A DNA stretch of 64,000 nucleotides from CAZBYL01 sp964496275 (GTDB lineage Bacteria; Synergistota; Synergistia; Synergistales; Synergistaceae): NCBI GenBank assembly GCA_964496275.1, contig CAZBYL010000003.1, positions 12,027-76,026 on the forward strand, read 5' to 3'. Under the pieces are notes generated by a model, which saw nothing but the letters and a program-made list of their open reading frames with translations, searched no databases and was not told the origin of the DNA. The position numbers and the translations under genes were made by a program. Position 1 is the stretch's first letter. Each line of letters starts with the position of its first letter. Positions 1 through 7,501 of the stretch are shown piece after piece.

Positions 1-690
1 TCTGTCGGCGCCCGTTATTACAGCGTCTATCTTGACTCTGGACATAAGAAACGCAGCCATGGAATCACATATAACTGTGACATCAAAACCATCCTCATAA
101 AGTTCAAAAGCTGTAAGCTTGGATCCTTGCAGCCTCGGACGAGTTTCATCCGCATATATTTTCAGTTTCTTGCCGTGCTCTGCCGCAGCCCTAAAAACCC
201 CCAGAGCCGTACCATAGCCTGCTGTGGCAAGCGCACCCGCGTTGCAGTGAGTGATGACCGCGCCTTCATTCGGAAGAAGCGTCTGTCCGTACTCTGCAAT
301 AAGTTTATTTATCCTGATGTCGTCTTCGTGTATCCTTACTGCTTCACATTCCAACAGTAACGGCAGATCGGCAGAATCCGAGTTGCACTCAAAAATATCC
401 GACATGCGCTTTAAACTCCAATAAAGGTTAACGGCAGTAGGTCTTGTGGCAGATAGGCGCTTGATTGCGGCTCGGACAAACTCCTTGCCCCGCCACGATG
501 CGACAGCAACCCCATAGGCGGCCGCTGCTCCTATAGCCGGTGCGCCCCTGACAGTCATGTCCTCAATCGACAACGCCACATCTTCATAAGAAACACAATC
601 CCTGAACTTTACCTCATTAGGGATAGTTCTTTGGTCAAGCAGTCGGAGTATTTTTTTGTCGGTCATCCATTCCATCGTAGTTGGAAGCAT
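1..690 (-). CDS. mtnA: S-methyl-5-thioribose-1-phosphate isomerase, C-terminus cut by window edge
   Basis: About 230 N-terminal residues of an MtnA-type isomerase, read by translating the minus strand from the ATG at 690. It carries the family blocks RGAPAIG, a CNAGALAT segment followed by GYGTALGV, the DETRP-x-LQG block and ITGADR near the edge. MtnA converts 5-methylthioribose-1-phosphate to the 1-phosphoribulose form in methionine salvage; the Cys of CNAG and the Asp of GADR belong to the known active site. It lies 23 bases downstream of xseA, probably in the same transcript. A second ATG at 666 is a possible start, but the first has AGGAG upstream. The gene continues left of the window, so its end is unknown. 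Confidence 0.9.
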   Translation of the reverse strand, partial: MLPTTMEWMTDKKILRLLDQRTIPNEVKFRDCVSYEDVALSIEDMTVRGAPAIGAAAAYGVAVASWRGKEFVRAAIKRLSATRPTAVNLYWSLKRMSDIFECNSDSADLPLLLECEAVRIHEDDIRINKLIAEYGQTLLPNEGAVITHCNAGALATAGYGTALGVFRAAAEHGKKLKIYADETRPRLQGSKLTAFELYEDGFDVTVICDSMAAFLMSRVKIDAVITGADR

Positions 691-713
691 CAATTTTTCT
701 CCTTAATAGTAAT

Positions 714-1931
714 TTATCGCAACGTTACCTTGGTTACTGATGCAGAGGCAACTCCGTCTATAAATTCAACAGTAATTTTATCTTTGGACGACAACGATGC
801 CGCACTTTTTATGGCAGGACCCTCAAGCTTTCTTGTAACAGAGTAACCTTTGGATAAGATATTAAGGGGGGAAGCAATGTTCAAAGCGGACGTCGCAGCG
901 TCAAGTCTGCTTTGCGACGTGTTTATATTGTATTTAATAGTCTCGCTCATTTTTGAGGCTGTATTTTCAAGTTTTGTCTGAAGAGGCTCCAAATGCCCCT
1001 TCTTTAAGTTAAAAGCAAGCCTGCCGGAAACAGTAGACAGCCTCTCGGCAAGGCGTCCCAGCCGTATGTTCATAATTTGCAGAGCATGATTTTCGGTTCT
1101 GCTGAGGAAATTTACGACATCTTTTCCATCGGGAAAGACACGCTCCGCTGCACCTGACGGTGTGGGAGCTGCGGCATCCGCCGCCAGATCCGCAAGTGTG
1201 CTGTCTATTTGATGCCCTAGTCCTGTAATTACGGGAACAGACGACATTCTTACTGCCCTGACAACAGATTCTTCGTCAAAAACATCAAGGTCGTCCCTGT
1301 TTCCTCCGCCTCTTACCAGCATTATGACAGATATGTTTTTGAGCATCCTGCATTTTGCAAAGGCAGCTTCAATCTCCCCTGCTGCATCGCTTCCCTGCAT
1401 CAGGCTCGGAACCACAACTATCTCCGTTGAAGGAAAACGCGCTGATGCAATCTTAATAACATCCTGTACCGCAGCGCCTGTTGGGGATGTTATAACCGCC
1501 ACCTTTGACGGGAATACAGGCAACCGTTTTTTAATCCCGGGGTCAAACAGCCCCTCTTGCATAAGCCTGTTTTTTAGGAATTCCTTAGCTCTCGCTTTTG
1601 CTCCCTCTCCCAAGGGAAGTAGTTTGACCGCATAAATTTGATATGAACCTCTTGCTCCGTAGACATCAACACGCCCGCTGACCAAGACTTCATCTCCGTC
1701 TTTGGGCCACATAATAACGGAGGTAGCATTTGATCGGAAAAGTACGCATGCGACTCGTGTCTCGGCTCCCATAACGGTAAAATACGCATGACCGCTTGAA
1801 TGACGTTTAAATCCGAGCAGCTCTCCCTTAACGGTGATGTTCTGCAAATCTTTTGCAGAACAAACGGCTTCTCGGATTTTTACGGTCATTTCATCAACGG
1901 TTAAAATTTTATCCGGTAAAAGTAGGCTCAT
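714..1931 (-). CDS. xseA: Exodeoxyribonuclease VII large subunit
   Basis: 405-residue XseA. Residues about 8-100 form the N-terminal OB fold (LTVDEMTVKIREAV onward), and about 120-300 the nuclease domain with the family signatures VITSPTGAAVQDVI, LVRGGGNRDDLDVFDEE and GLGHQIDSTLADLAAD-AAPTPS. A helical C-terminal region follows. With XseB the enzyme degrades single-stranded DNA to oligonucleotides. It starts 4 bases after nusB, so the two are coupled. The small-subunit gene xseB, which commonly follows xseA, is not present: the next gene is mtnA. Length is normal for a short XseA. Confidence 0.95.
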   Translation of the reverse strand: MSLLLPDKILTVDEMTVKIREAVCSAKDLQNITVKGELLGFKRHSSGHAYFTVMGAETRVACVLFRSNATSVIMWPKDGDEVLVSGRVDVYGARGSYQIYAVKLLPLGEGAKARAKEFLKNRLMQEGLFDPGIKKRLPVFPSKVAVITSPTGAAVQDVIKIASARFPSTEIVVVPSLMQGSDAAGEIEAAFAKCRMLKNISVIMLVRGGGNRDDLDVFDEESVVRAVRMSSVPVITGLGHQIDSTLADLAADAAAPTPSGAAERVFPDGKDVVNFLSRTENHALQIMNIRLGRLAERLSTVSGRLAFNLKKGHLEPLQTKLENTASKMSETIKYNINTSQSRLDAATSALNIASPLNILSKGYSVTRKLEGPAIKSAASLSSKDKITVEFIDGVASASVTKVTLR

Positions 1932-1935
1932 TGTC

Positions 1936-2364
1936 CTAATTTGATGTATCCCTGCGAACTATTCTTCCGAGCACACCGTTCACAAAACGCCCGGAATCGG
2001 ATGTCCCAAAACACTTCGCAAGCTCCACCGCTTCGGAAATAGCCACAGCAACCGGAACACTGGACGATATAATTCCCTCATACAGAGCTATGCTGATTGC
2101 GGCCTTATCCACTGCGACCATGCGCTCCGGACGCCATCCTATTATGTTGTCACGCAAAAGCTCTGAGACGGCCTCAATATTTTTGTACACGCCGCGCACA
2201 AGGTCGGAAGCATACGATATAACTTCTTCGGGTTCATCCTCAGAGGGATACAGAAGTATCGCCTCTTCTATATCTGCATCCGGCCTCATATCTATCTCAT
2301 AAACAATTTGGAGTGCGATCTCGCGGGCGCGATGCCTCATTTGTGATTTTACGGAAAGAACCAA
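1936..2364 (-). CDS. nusB: Transcription antitermination factor NusB
   Basis: 142 residues, all-helical NusB family. It begins with the RHRAREIALQIVYEIDM block and ends with the typical GRFVNGVLGRIVR segment; AVDKAAISIALYE and PVAVAISEAVELAKCFG are the middle helices. NusB binds boxA RNA with NusE during rRNA antitermination. The start is a TTG at 2364, chosen because AGGAG lies 8 bases upstream; the downstream ATG at 2340 has no ribosome site. It sits between the Asp23-linked membrane protein gene and xseA, 4 bases from each, so it is part of one operon. Confidence 0.95.
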   Translation of the reverse strand: MVLSVKSQMRHRAREIALQIVYEIDMRPDADIEEAILLYPSEDEPEEVISYASDLVRGVYKNIEAVSELLRDNIIGWRPERMVAVDKAAISIALYEGIISSSVPVAVAISEAVELAKCFGTSDSGRFVNGVLGRIVRRDTSN

Positions 2365-2368
2365 AACA

Positions 2369-2842
2369 TCATCTCCTGAACTGCTCTAGTATTGTAGCCA
2401 CCTGTTTTTGTCCGTCCTCAGTCAAGAAAATCCAGGAGATTCCATACCCTATTATTGCCGCAAACAAAGTCCACAAGATGCCCTTCAATCCAAGCTGAAC
2501 AACTGCTGTGAGTGCCGCAGCCGCACCGGCCCAGAAAATAGGAAGAAGCCATATTGGGTTGGTCTTCGGATTATCCTGCGGCGCGATATTAACCCAATTT
2601 GTCTGAAGTGAAATCCCTGACTTTGAAAAAATATTATTAAGTTTTTCTTCAATCTTGTATTTCTGTTCGGATGAGGCGTTTTCCGGCACGGTTATATAGA
2701 TATTAAGAAGATTTTTTTCTCCTATAAAAGAGAGCTCCTGGCAATAAAAATCACTGGGAAGCCTCTTGGCTACTATCTGTTTGAACGAATCGCCATCAAC
2801 CCAGATTTTTCCGTATTCTGTTGTAGTCCAGAGAAAAAGCAT
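2369..2842 (-). CDS. Small membrane protein encoded with Asp23 (unrecognised family)
   Basis: About 157 residues. The first ~90 are soluble (TTEYGKIWVDG, then an alpha/beta-looking stretch ending KIEEKLNNIFSKSG), followed by two hydrophobic helices (roughly 100-120 and 122-142) and a short basic tail. I do not recognise a named family. The position directly after an Asp23 gene recalls AmaP and DUF2273, the membrane partners that anchor Asp23 in Firmicutes, so a membrane tether for Asp23 is my inference. The ATG at 2842 is preferred to a GTG at 2851 because GAGAGG is 8 bases upstream of the ATG. Confidence 0.75.
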   Translation of the reverse strand: MLFLWTTTEYGKIWVDGDSFKQIVAKRLPSDFYCQELSFIGEKNLLNIYITVPENASSEQKYKIEEKLNNIFSKSGISLQTNWVNIAPQDNPKTNPIWLLPIFWAGAAAALTAVVQLGLKGILWTLFAAIIGYGISWIFLTEDGQKQVATILEQFRR

Positions 2843-2863
2843 AACAAACACCTCTCAATATAG

Positions 2864-2893
2864 GAGGCCGGGTTCCGAAAGGACACCGGCCTC
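2864..2893 (-). other. Intercistronic hairpin between asp23 and membrane protein gene
   Basis: GAGGCCGG pairs with CCGGCCTC (8 bp), with a further 3 bp after a two-base internal mismatch and a 4-base loop. No U run follows, so it is unlikely to be a full intrinsic terminator. It may stabilise the asp23 message end or damp expression of the following gene. Confidence 0.5.
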
Positions 2894-2912
2894 GCAAAGT
2901 CATAGTTCTGGA

Positions 2913-3398
2913 TCAGGCCTCTGTGCCGAAAGATTCGTAGGCTGTATCTTCCCTATCCGAATCTTCGGGCTGGTTTGTCTTTTTGTCACTGAAGGATATG
3001 CCCTGCACGTATATATTTACACCCTTTATTGTGTATCCTGTAAAACGTTCAATCTGTTCCTTAATGGCAGACTGAACATCCCAGCACACATCTGGTATGC
3101 GCAGTCCATATTTGACAGAGATGTATGCATCAATAAGGATCTCGGGAGATTCACCGTCGGATATGGAAATTCTCACTCCGTTGATAGTCTTCCTTCCGAG
3201 GCGCAAGTTTGCCATGAGTCCGGGATTAGCGGGAGAAACACCTTCAACACTGTTTAGCGCTTTTGTCGCTAATTGGGCAATTACTTCTTCCGAAATACGA
3301 ATCTTACCTTCGAGATTTGACTGATCTATCGTTGCTTCCGAATCTATCTGTGCCGAATCTGCTTGAAAGAGATTCCCATTTTCGTTTTCTGAAGCCAT
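2913..3398 (-). CDS. Asp23/Gls24 family envelope stress protein
   Basis: 161 residues. The Asp23 core is seen as GKIRISEEVIAQLATKALNSVEGV, followed by RKTINGVRISI, a SPEILIDAYISVKYG strand and DVCWDVQSAIKEQIERFTGY with GVNIYVQGI at the end. The N-terminal ~30 and C-terminal ~25 residues are acidic and low-complexity. Family members form abundant membrane-associated networks tied to envelope stress. The start ATG at 3398 has GGGAGG 9 bases upstream; the GTG at 3404 is too close to it. The next gene encodes a two-helix membrane protein that may be its anchor. Confidence 0.9.
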   Translation of the reverse strand: MASENENGNLFQADSAQIDSEATIDQSNLEGKIRISEEVIAQLATKALNSVEGVSPANPGLMANLRLGRKTINGVRISISDGESPEILIDAYISVKYGLRIPDVCWDVQSAIKEQIERFTGYTIKGVNIYVQGISFSDKKTNQPEDSDREDTAYESFGTEA

Positions 3399-3444
3399 TT
3401 TCACATGCCTCCCTTATATTTTAAGATGCCGAATGCAACATTAT

Positions 3445-3855
3445 CTATTCGGGGATTTTGAAATCCTTGCCGCAGTGCGGGCAGATGAGATCTTCATCTT
3501 CTTCGTACATTGCCGGCTCGTAGAAGAAATCTTTGTCGCAGTGAGGGCATGTCACAGCCGTATACTCTTCTTCGTCAAAGTCCTCATAATCATCGTCGTC
3601 GTCTTCTTCGTCACAGTCGCACTCACACTCGTTCAGTTCATCGAGCTCGTCCTCAAGTGAGCAAACATCCTCATCAAGCTGCTCAAGGTAGTCGTTAAGT
3701 TCCTGATGAACCTCTTCATGCTCTTCAAGAGCATCAGCCAGCGAGTTCATGGCGTCAACCAGTGCTGAATAGAATTTCTCTTTCTCGGGTGTATCGGTGA
3801 GCTTCTGCCCATCGATCAGCCCCTTCAGGTATGCTATTTTTTCACGTGCGCTCAT
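3445..3855 (-). CDS. CD1247 N-terminal domain-type acidic protein with zinc ribbon
   Basis: 136 residues. Residues 1-35 resemble the CD1247 N-terminal domain (REKIAYLKGLIDGQKL), predicted helical, followed by a coiled-coil-like acidic helix to about 75. A striking stretch of alternating Cys and acidic residues (ECECDCDEEDDDDD) comes next. The C-terminus holds two CPHC knuckles (CPHCDKDF and CPHCGKDF, about 24 residues apart), a likely zinc ribbon. Function is unknown. It lies downstream of efp and upstream of asp23 in the same direction. The ATG at 3855 has an AGGAGGG site. Confidence 0.8.
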   Translation of the reverse strand: MSAREKIAYLKGLIDGQKLTDTPEKEKFYSALVDAMNSLADALEEHEEVHQELNDYLEQLDEDVCSLEDELDELNECECDCDEEDDDDDYEDFDEEEYTAVTCPHCDKDFFYEPAMYEEDEDLICPHCGKDFKIPE

Positions 3856-3902
3856 AAAAAACCCTCCTGTCTGATTTTTCCAGCAAAATATCGACTGTGA
3901 AA

Positions 3903-4475
3903 CTAATTTTTTGCCCTTTCAAGATACTCTCCGGTTCTTGTATCAACGACAATCATTTCGTCGTTCTCAACAAAGAAAGGAACCGTAACAACAAGGCCCG
4001 TTTCGGTTGTAGCCGGTTTGCCGCCTCCTGAGGCCGTATCACCCTTGAAACCGGGAGGAGTATCCGTTATTTTCATGACAACAGAGTTCGGGACTTCCAC
4101 CCCCATAACTCTTTCTTCGTACATATCCAAACTTACTTCCAAGTCATCAACCAAAAACTTAACTGTGTCTCCGAGAACCTCCGGCGACAGATAGACCTGG
4201 TCGTAAGACTCCATATCCATGAAGACATAATTGTCTCCATCTTTATACTGGTACTGAGCCGGTTTCTCATCAAAAACTATTCTCTCGAAACGCTCGCCAG
4301 ACTTAAAGGACTGCTCAACGCCTGAACCTGTCTCGAGATTGCGAAGCTTGCCGCGGACAATGGCGCCGCCGCGTCCCATCTTGTGGTGAGAGCATTCCAA
4401 AATAACCCACATTCCGCCCTCCCACTTGATTTTTAAACCCGGGCGAAAATCGCTTGTGTCAACTATCTGTGCCAT
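3903..4475 (-). CDS. efp: Elongation factor P
   Basis: 190 residues, the usual EF-P length, with KOW-like domain I (MAQIVDTSDFRPGLKIKW) and two OB domains ending GEYLERAK. EF-P enters the E site and relieves ribosome stalling at polyproline. The start ATG at 4475 has GGGAGG about 7 bases upstream; the open frame extends further but that part lies in the leader. The domain-I loop tip reads KMGRGGA, so Arg35 occupies the place of the lysine modified in E. coli and B. subtilis. EarP-type Arg rhamnosylation, or no modification, is possible; no modifying enzyme is in this window. Confidence 0.96.
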   Translation of the reverse strand: MAQIVDTSDFRPGLKIKWEGGMWVILECSHHKMGRGGAIVRGKLRNLETGSGVEQSFKSGERFERIVFDEKPAQYQYKDGDNYVFMDMESYDQVYLSPEVLGDTVKFLVDDLEVSLDMYEERVMGVEVPNSVVMKITDTPPGFKGDTASGGGKPATTETGLVVTVPFFVENDEMIVVDTRTGEYLERAKN

Positions 4476-4543
4476 AAAAAGACCTCCCTGTAACTTTGCG
4501 GTTGCACCCAACCTTAAACTTAGACTCACAAATATGCCTGATA

Positions 4544-4573
4544 ATCATAGCATAAAACATCACTATTTGTCTT
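4544..4573 (-). promoter_or_regulatory. Predicted sigma-70 promoter of efp
   Basis: AAGACA, 18-base spacer, TATGAT, with TGC just before the -10 (extended -10). Predicted start near 4537 gives a leader of about 62 bases. The -35 overlaps the end of the upstream minor-pilin gene. Confidence 0.4.
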
Positions 4574-5180
4574 TCACAAGCAATTCTTTTTTAGAGTATA
4601 AAGGTATTTTTACTAATTTCCCATCGTTTTTTCGTACGATCTTTATGTCCTTTGTCATCCTAAAAAACATCCCCGGTCTGTCTTCACAGGTTAAATGGAC
4701 AAAAATTTGATATGTTTTCTCCGACACATACCCTTTTTCAGCAGCCTCGTCATCTTCATAAAAGTAAGGAGGCTCATACACCACTCCGGCCATCTCAGGC
4801 TGATACGCTGGTTTTTCATAATACTTGTCGGCTATATACACACTCACACTAAAATGCGGATTATTCTTAACAAACTCATCAATGTATAAATCCGGTAAGT
4901 TATACAATGGGGCTTTGCTGGCTGAAAACGCAGATTCCTTGAGAGGAGGCGGCTGAACTCTCCCTGTGCGAACCTCATCAAAAAACCATGTTTCCGCAAA
5001 ATGAAGCAACTGTCTTGCGGCATGCTCTCTTTCATACGGTTCTAACGAGCGTGAGCTCTCTGCAAAACCATCATTTGCTACTTCAAGAGCGGCACAGGCA
5101 AAAAGCATCGCCAACAGCACAATCAGCAAATACGAAATTGCCATCATACCTTTTGATTTCCCGGTTTTGTAAGTTCTCAT
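4563..5180 (-). CDS. Membrane-anchored pilus-locus protein (PilX-like position)
   Basis: 205 residues with one N-terminal hydrophobic helix (about 12-33, ISYLLIVLLAMLFACAALEV) preceded by basic residues, and a soluble extracytoplasmic region. No GFTLxE prepilin motif is seen. Its place as the last gene of the pilus locus, overlapping the prepilin gene upstream by 4 bases, suggests a minor pilin or pilus-assembly accessory of the PilX kind, but sequence alone does not identify it. It probably faces the periplasm. Confidence 0.75.
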   Translation of the reverse strand: MRTYKTGKSKGMMAISYLLIVLLAMLFACAALEVANDGFAESSRSLEPYEREHAARQLLHFAETWFFDEVRTGRVQPPPLKESAFSASKAPLYNLPDLYIDEFVKNNPHFSVSVYIADKYYEKPAYQPEMAGVVYEPPYFYEDDEAAEKGYVSEKTYQIFVHLTCEDRPGMFFRMTKDIKIVRKNDGKLVKIPLYSKKELLVKDK

Positions 5181-6157
5181 TCCAGGTAATTCGGAAGGTT
5201 ATAAACAATTTTTACAACTCTTCGCCGATATTTCGATTTTTTTAAAAGAGGTTTGCTGGGTATCTCCTTTGGCCAAAGCTCCGCATCCGACACGTCACAA
5301 TCGTCATCATACTTATAATCCCCTCTGATGAGAGCATAAACATCAAGCCTCTTTGCTTCGCTGTCAAATGAAAATCGTATATCCTCCACACCGTTGACCC
5401 TGGGCTGCTCTCCGCTGAGCCTGATATCGTCGCAATAAAGAATTCCGTTCTTACTGTAAAGTTTAGATGCGGCAAAAAGGCAAAGTTCGTCTCCGCGAAG
5501 GAGTTTAAATTCCCGTATACCGTTCATTGGAGCTACTTCTGCACTTTTCCTGTCTCTGCCGATCCATCGTACAATCAGAGGTATCTTATGAGGGCGCACC
5601 CTTTTAAACACTACACAATTCTTAACATGTGTCGGTCCGCCCGACTGCTTAGAGAGCACGCTGTCAATATCCAACTGATCGGTAAAGTATACTGTCTTTC
5701 CATCTTTTCCGAATACGAAATTTTCCTTTAATTTTATTTCCTGGGGTTGGACATAGACCAGCCTCAGCTCACCGGCATCCGCGCCGATCGGGCTTTTGCG
5801 CACGCTGATAGGTCCGTCCCAATAAAACGGAGCATAGAAACTTTCTCCGAAAGCCTTCTTAAATTCATCTTTGCCAAGCGGCATGCCTGTTGCACAATAA
5901 TATACACGGTGATTCATTACGGAAGAAAGCAAAGACGCCCGTCCGCGGATAAGTCTTCTATCCCGCTCAATCGGAATTTGGTTTGATGCAATCTTTAAAA
6001 CTTCAAAAACCGGAAAAATCATAATCGAAAGGATTGCCGTTACGACCAAAACCTCTGCAAGCGTGAAACCTCTTGCACACGAATCACGAAGTGCTCGGCC
6101 ACATGAGCACTGCCGACCTTCTTTCCATGAAACCATCGACCGAAATATGTACCTCAT
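5177..6157 (-). CDS. Minor prepilin, type IV pilus (PilW-like)
   Basis: 326 residues from the ATG at 6157 (AAGGA upstream). A class III prepilin signal is clear: ...CARGFTLAEVLVVTAILSIM, cleavage predicted between G and F, Glu at mature position +5. The leader is about 30 residues, long for a prepilin, and contains two Cys near QCSCG. The mature part is large with no family I can name; size and place resemble PilW-type minor pilins. It overlaps the neighbours at both ends, so translation is coupled. Confidence 0.8.
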   Translation of the reverse strand: MRYIFRSMVSWKEGRQCSCGRALRDSCARGFTLAEVLVVTAILSIMIFPVFEVLKIASNQIPIERDRRLIRGRASLLSSVMNHRVYYCATGMPLGKDEFKKAFGESFYAPFYWDGPISVRKSPIGADAGELRLVYVQPQEIKLKENFVFGKDGKTVYFTDQLDIDSVLSKQSGGPTHVKNCVVFKRVRPHKIPLIVRWIGRDRKSAEVAPMNGIREFKLLRGDELCLFAASKLYSKNGILYCDDIRLSGEQPRVNGVEDIRFSFDSEAKRLDVYALIRGDYKYDDDCDVSDAELWPKEIPSKPLLKKSKYRRRVVKIVYNLPNYLE

Positions 6158-6461
6158 AGAATTTTCCTTTGTCGCAGATTCTATCAACACGCCAAAAAGC
6201 ATCTTTCGTTTTCAATTCATGCGGGTTCGTTCCGGTAAGAAGTTCGTCGAGAACACACTCTTTGGCCGCTTCGATGCTATGAGTCTCTCCCAGCTTCATG
6301 TGCAGTTTATCGCACAACTCAATTGTGTTGAACACCAAACAGACGAGAACCAGAACGACGGGAATAAGGACAAGAATCTCTACAAGCAGACTCCCGCACC
6401 TTTTAGTTCCCTTTTTAGGACATGTATCGTTCGATATCTTTAACGTCATGCGCGTAAGCAA
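6084..6461 (-). CDS. Pilin-like small membrane protein
   Basis: 125 residues at most. Around residues 22-48 it has SLLVEILVLIPVVLVLVCLVF, a hydrophobic helix starting with a Glu-containing segment similar to pilin-like or TadE-type N-termini, but no clear Gly/Phe cleavage site. The remainder is soluble. It overlaps the 3' end of pilT by 47 bases if the first ATG is used; the ATG at 6449 is an alternative. I infer a minor pilin or pseudopilin role from position and topology. Confidence 0.7.
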   Translation of the reverse strand: MLTRMTLKISNDTCPKKGTKRCGSLLVEILVLIPVVLVLVCLVFNTIELCDKLHMKLGETHSIEAAKECVLDELLTGTNPHELKTKDAFWRVDRICDKGKFYEVHISVDGFMERRSAVLMWPSTS

Positions 6462-7491
6462 GTGTGTCTCGGCGCGATATCAACCCTTCGTTATACATTC
6501 TGGCAAGATCCTGATCCATCGTATGCATCCCGAGGGACGCGCCAGTCTGTATTGTGTTGTTAATCTGAGAAGTTTTTGACTCGCGTATGTGGTTTCGTAC
6601 GGCGTTTGTCGCGAGCATAAATTCCGTTGCCACCATTCGCCCCGTTCCGGTCAACAACGGAACAAGCTGCTGAGACAAAATCCCGATAAGTATTGAAGAA
6701 AGCTGCACTCGAATCTGCTGCTGCTGATACGGAGGGAAAACGTCTATAATTCTGTCGATGCTCTGCGGGGCATCGGGTGTGTGCAGCGTGGCAAGCACGA
6801 GATGTCCCGTTTCGGCCGCTGTGACGGCGGCCGAAATTGTTTCAAGGTCACGAAGCTCGCCAATCATGATAACATCGGGATCCTGACGCATTGCACGGCG
6901 AAGAGCCTCGGCAAAGCTTTTGGTATCGCTGCCCACTTCTCTCTGGTGAATAAGAGCCTGCTCTGATTCATAAATATATTCAATCGGGTCTTCTATAGTT
7001 ATAATATGAACGGCACGTGTGACATTGATTTGCTGAACTACGGCAGCTAATGTTGTTGATTTTCCTGATCCTGTAGGTCCGGTTACAATAAAAAGTCCGT
7101 TATTTTTTTCGGCTACGCCGCGCACTCCCTCAGGAAGACACAGTTGCTTAATGGTACGAATACTGGGGGTTATAATCCTCAAAGCCAGAGTGGGATTACC
7201 CCTCTCAAAAGAGAAGTTTCCCCTGAAACGCTGAACACTTTCCGAACCGTGGCTCAGATTAAAGCTAAAATCATATTCTCTCTCCGCAGCAAAACTTTCC
7301 GCCTGCTCCTTGGAAAGAAGATTGTTCATAATGTACTCCATATCGTCAATGGTAACAGGCTCCGCACCGGGATGTTTTATCAAACTTCCGTTGACTCGTA
7401 AAGAGGGCGGAGTTCCTATCCCTATGTGGATATCACTGGCGGAATTTCTGATTCCGTCCAAAAGCAGAGCATTGAGGTCAAACGACGCCAT
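6415..7491 (-). CDS. pilT: Type IV pilus retraction ATPase PilT
   Basis: 358 residues. N-terminal PAS-like part with SASDIHIGIGTPPSLRVNG, then the RecA-like ATPase: Walker A GPTGSGKST, the Asp box IITIEDPIEYI, Walker B-like IMIGELRDLET and the His box GHLVLATLHT. The C-terminal half carries the LLTGTGRMVATEFM region typical of PilT. PilT is the hexameric motor that depolymerises the pilus and powers twitching. It follows pilB by 10 bases. Its presence argues for a retractile type IVa pilus rather than a type II secretion system. Confidence 0.95.
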   Translation of the reverse strand: MASFDLNALLLDGIRNSASDIHIGIGTPPSLRVNGSLIKHPGAEPVTIDDMEYIMNNLLSKEQAESFAAEREYDFSFNLSHGSESVQRFRGNFSFERGNPTLALRIITPSIRTIKQLCLPEGVRGVAEKNNGLFIVTGPTGSGKSTTLAAVVQQINVTRAVHIITIEDPIEYIYESEQALIHQREVGSDTKSFAEALRRAMRQDPDVIMIGELRDLETISAAVTAAETGHLVLATLHTPDAPQSIDRIIDVFPPYQQQQIRVQLSSILIGILSQQLVPLLTGTGRMVATEFMLATNAVRNHIRESKTSQINNTIQTGASLGMHTMDQDLARMYNEGLISRRDTLAYAHDVKDIERYMS

Positions 7492-7501
7492 TACTTCACT
7501 C

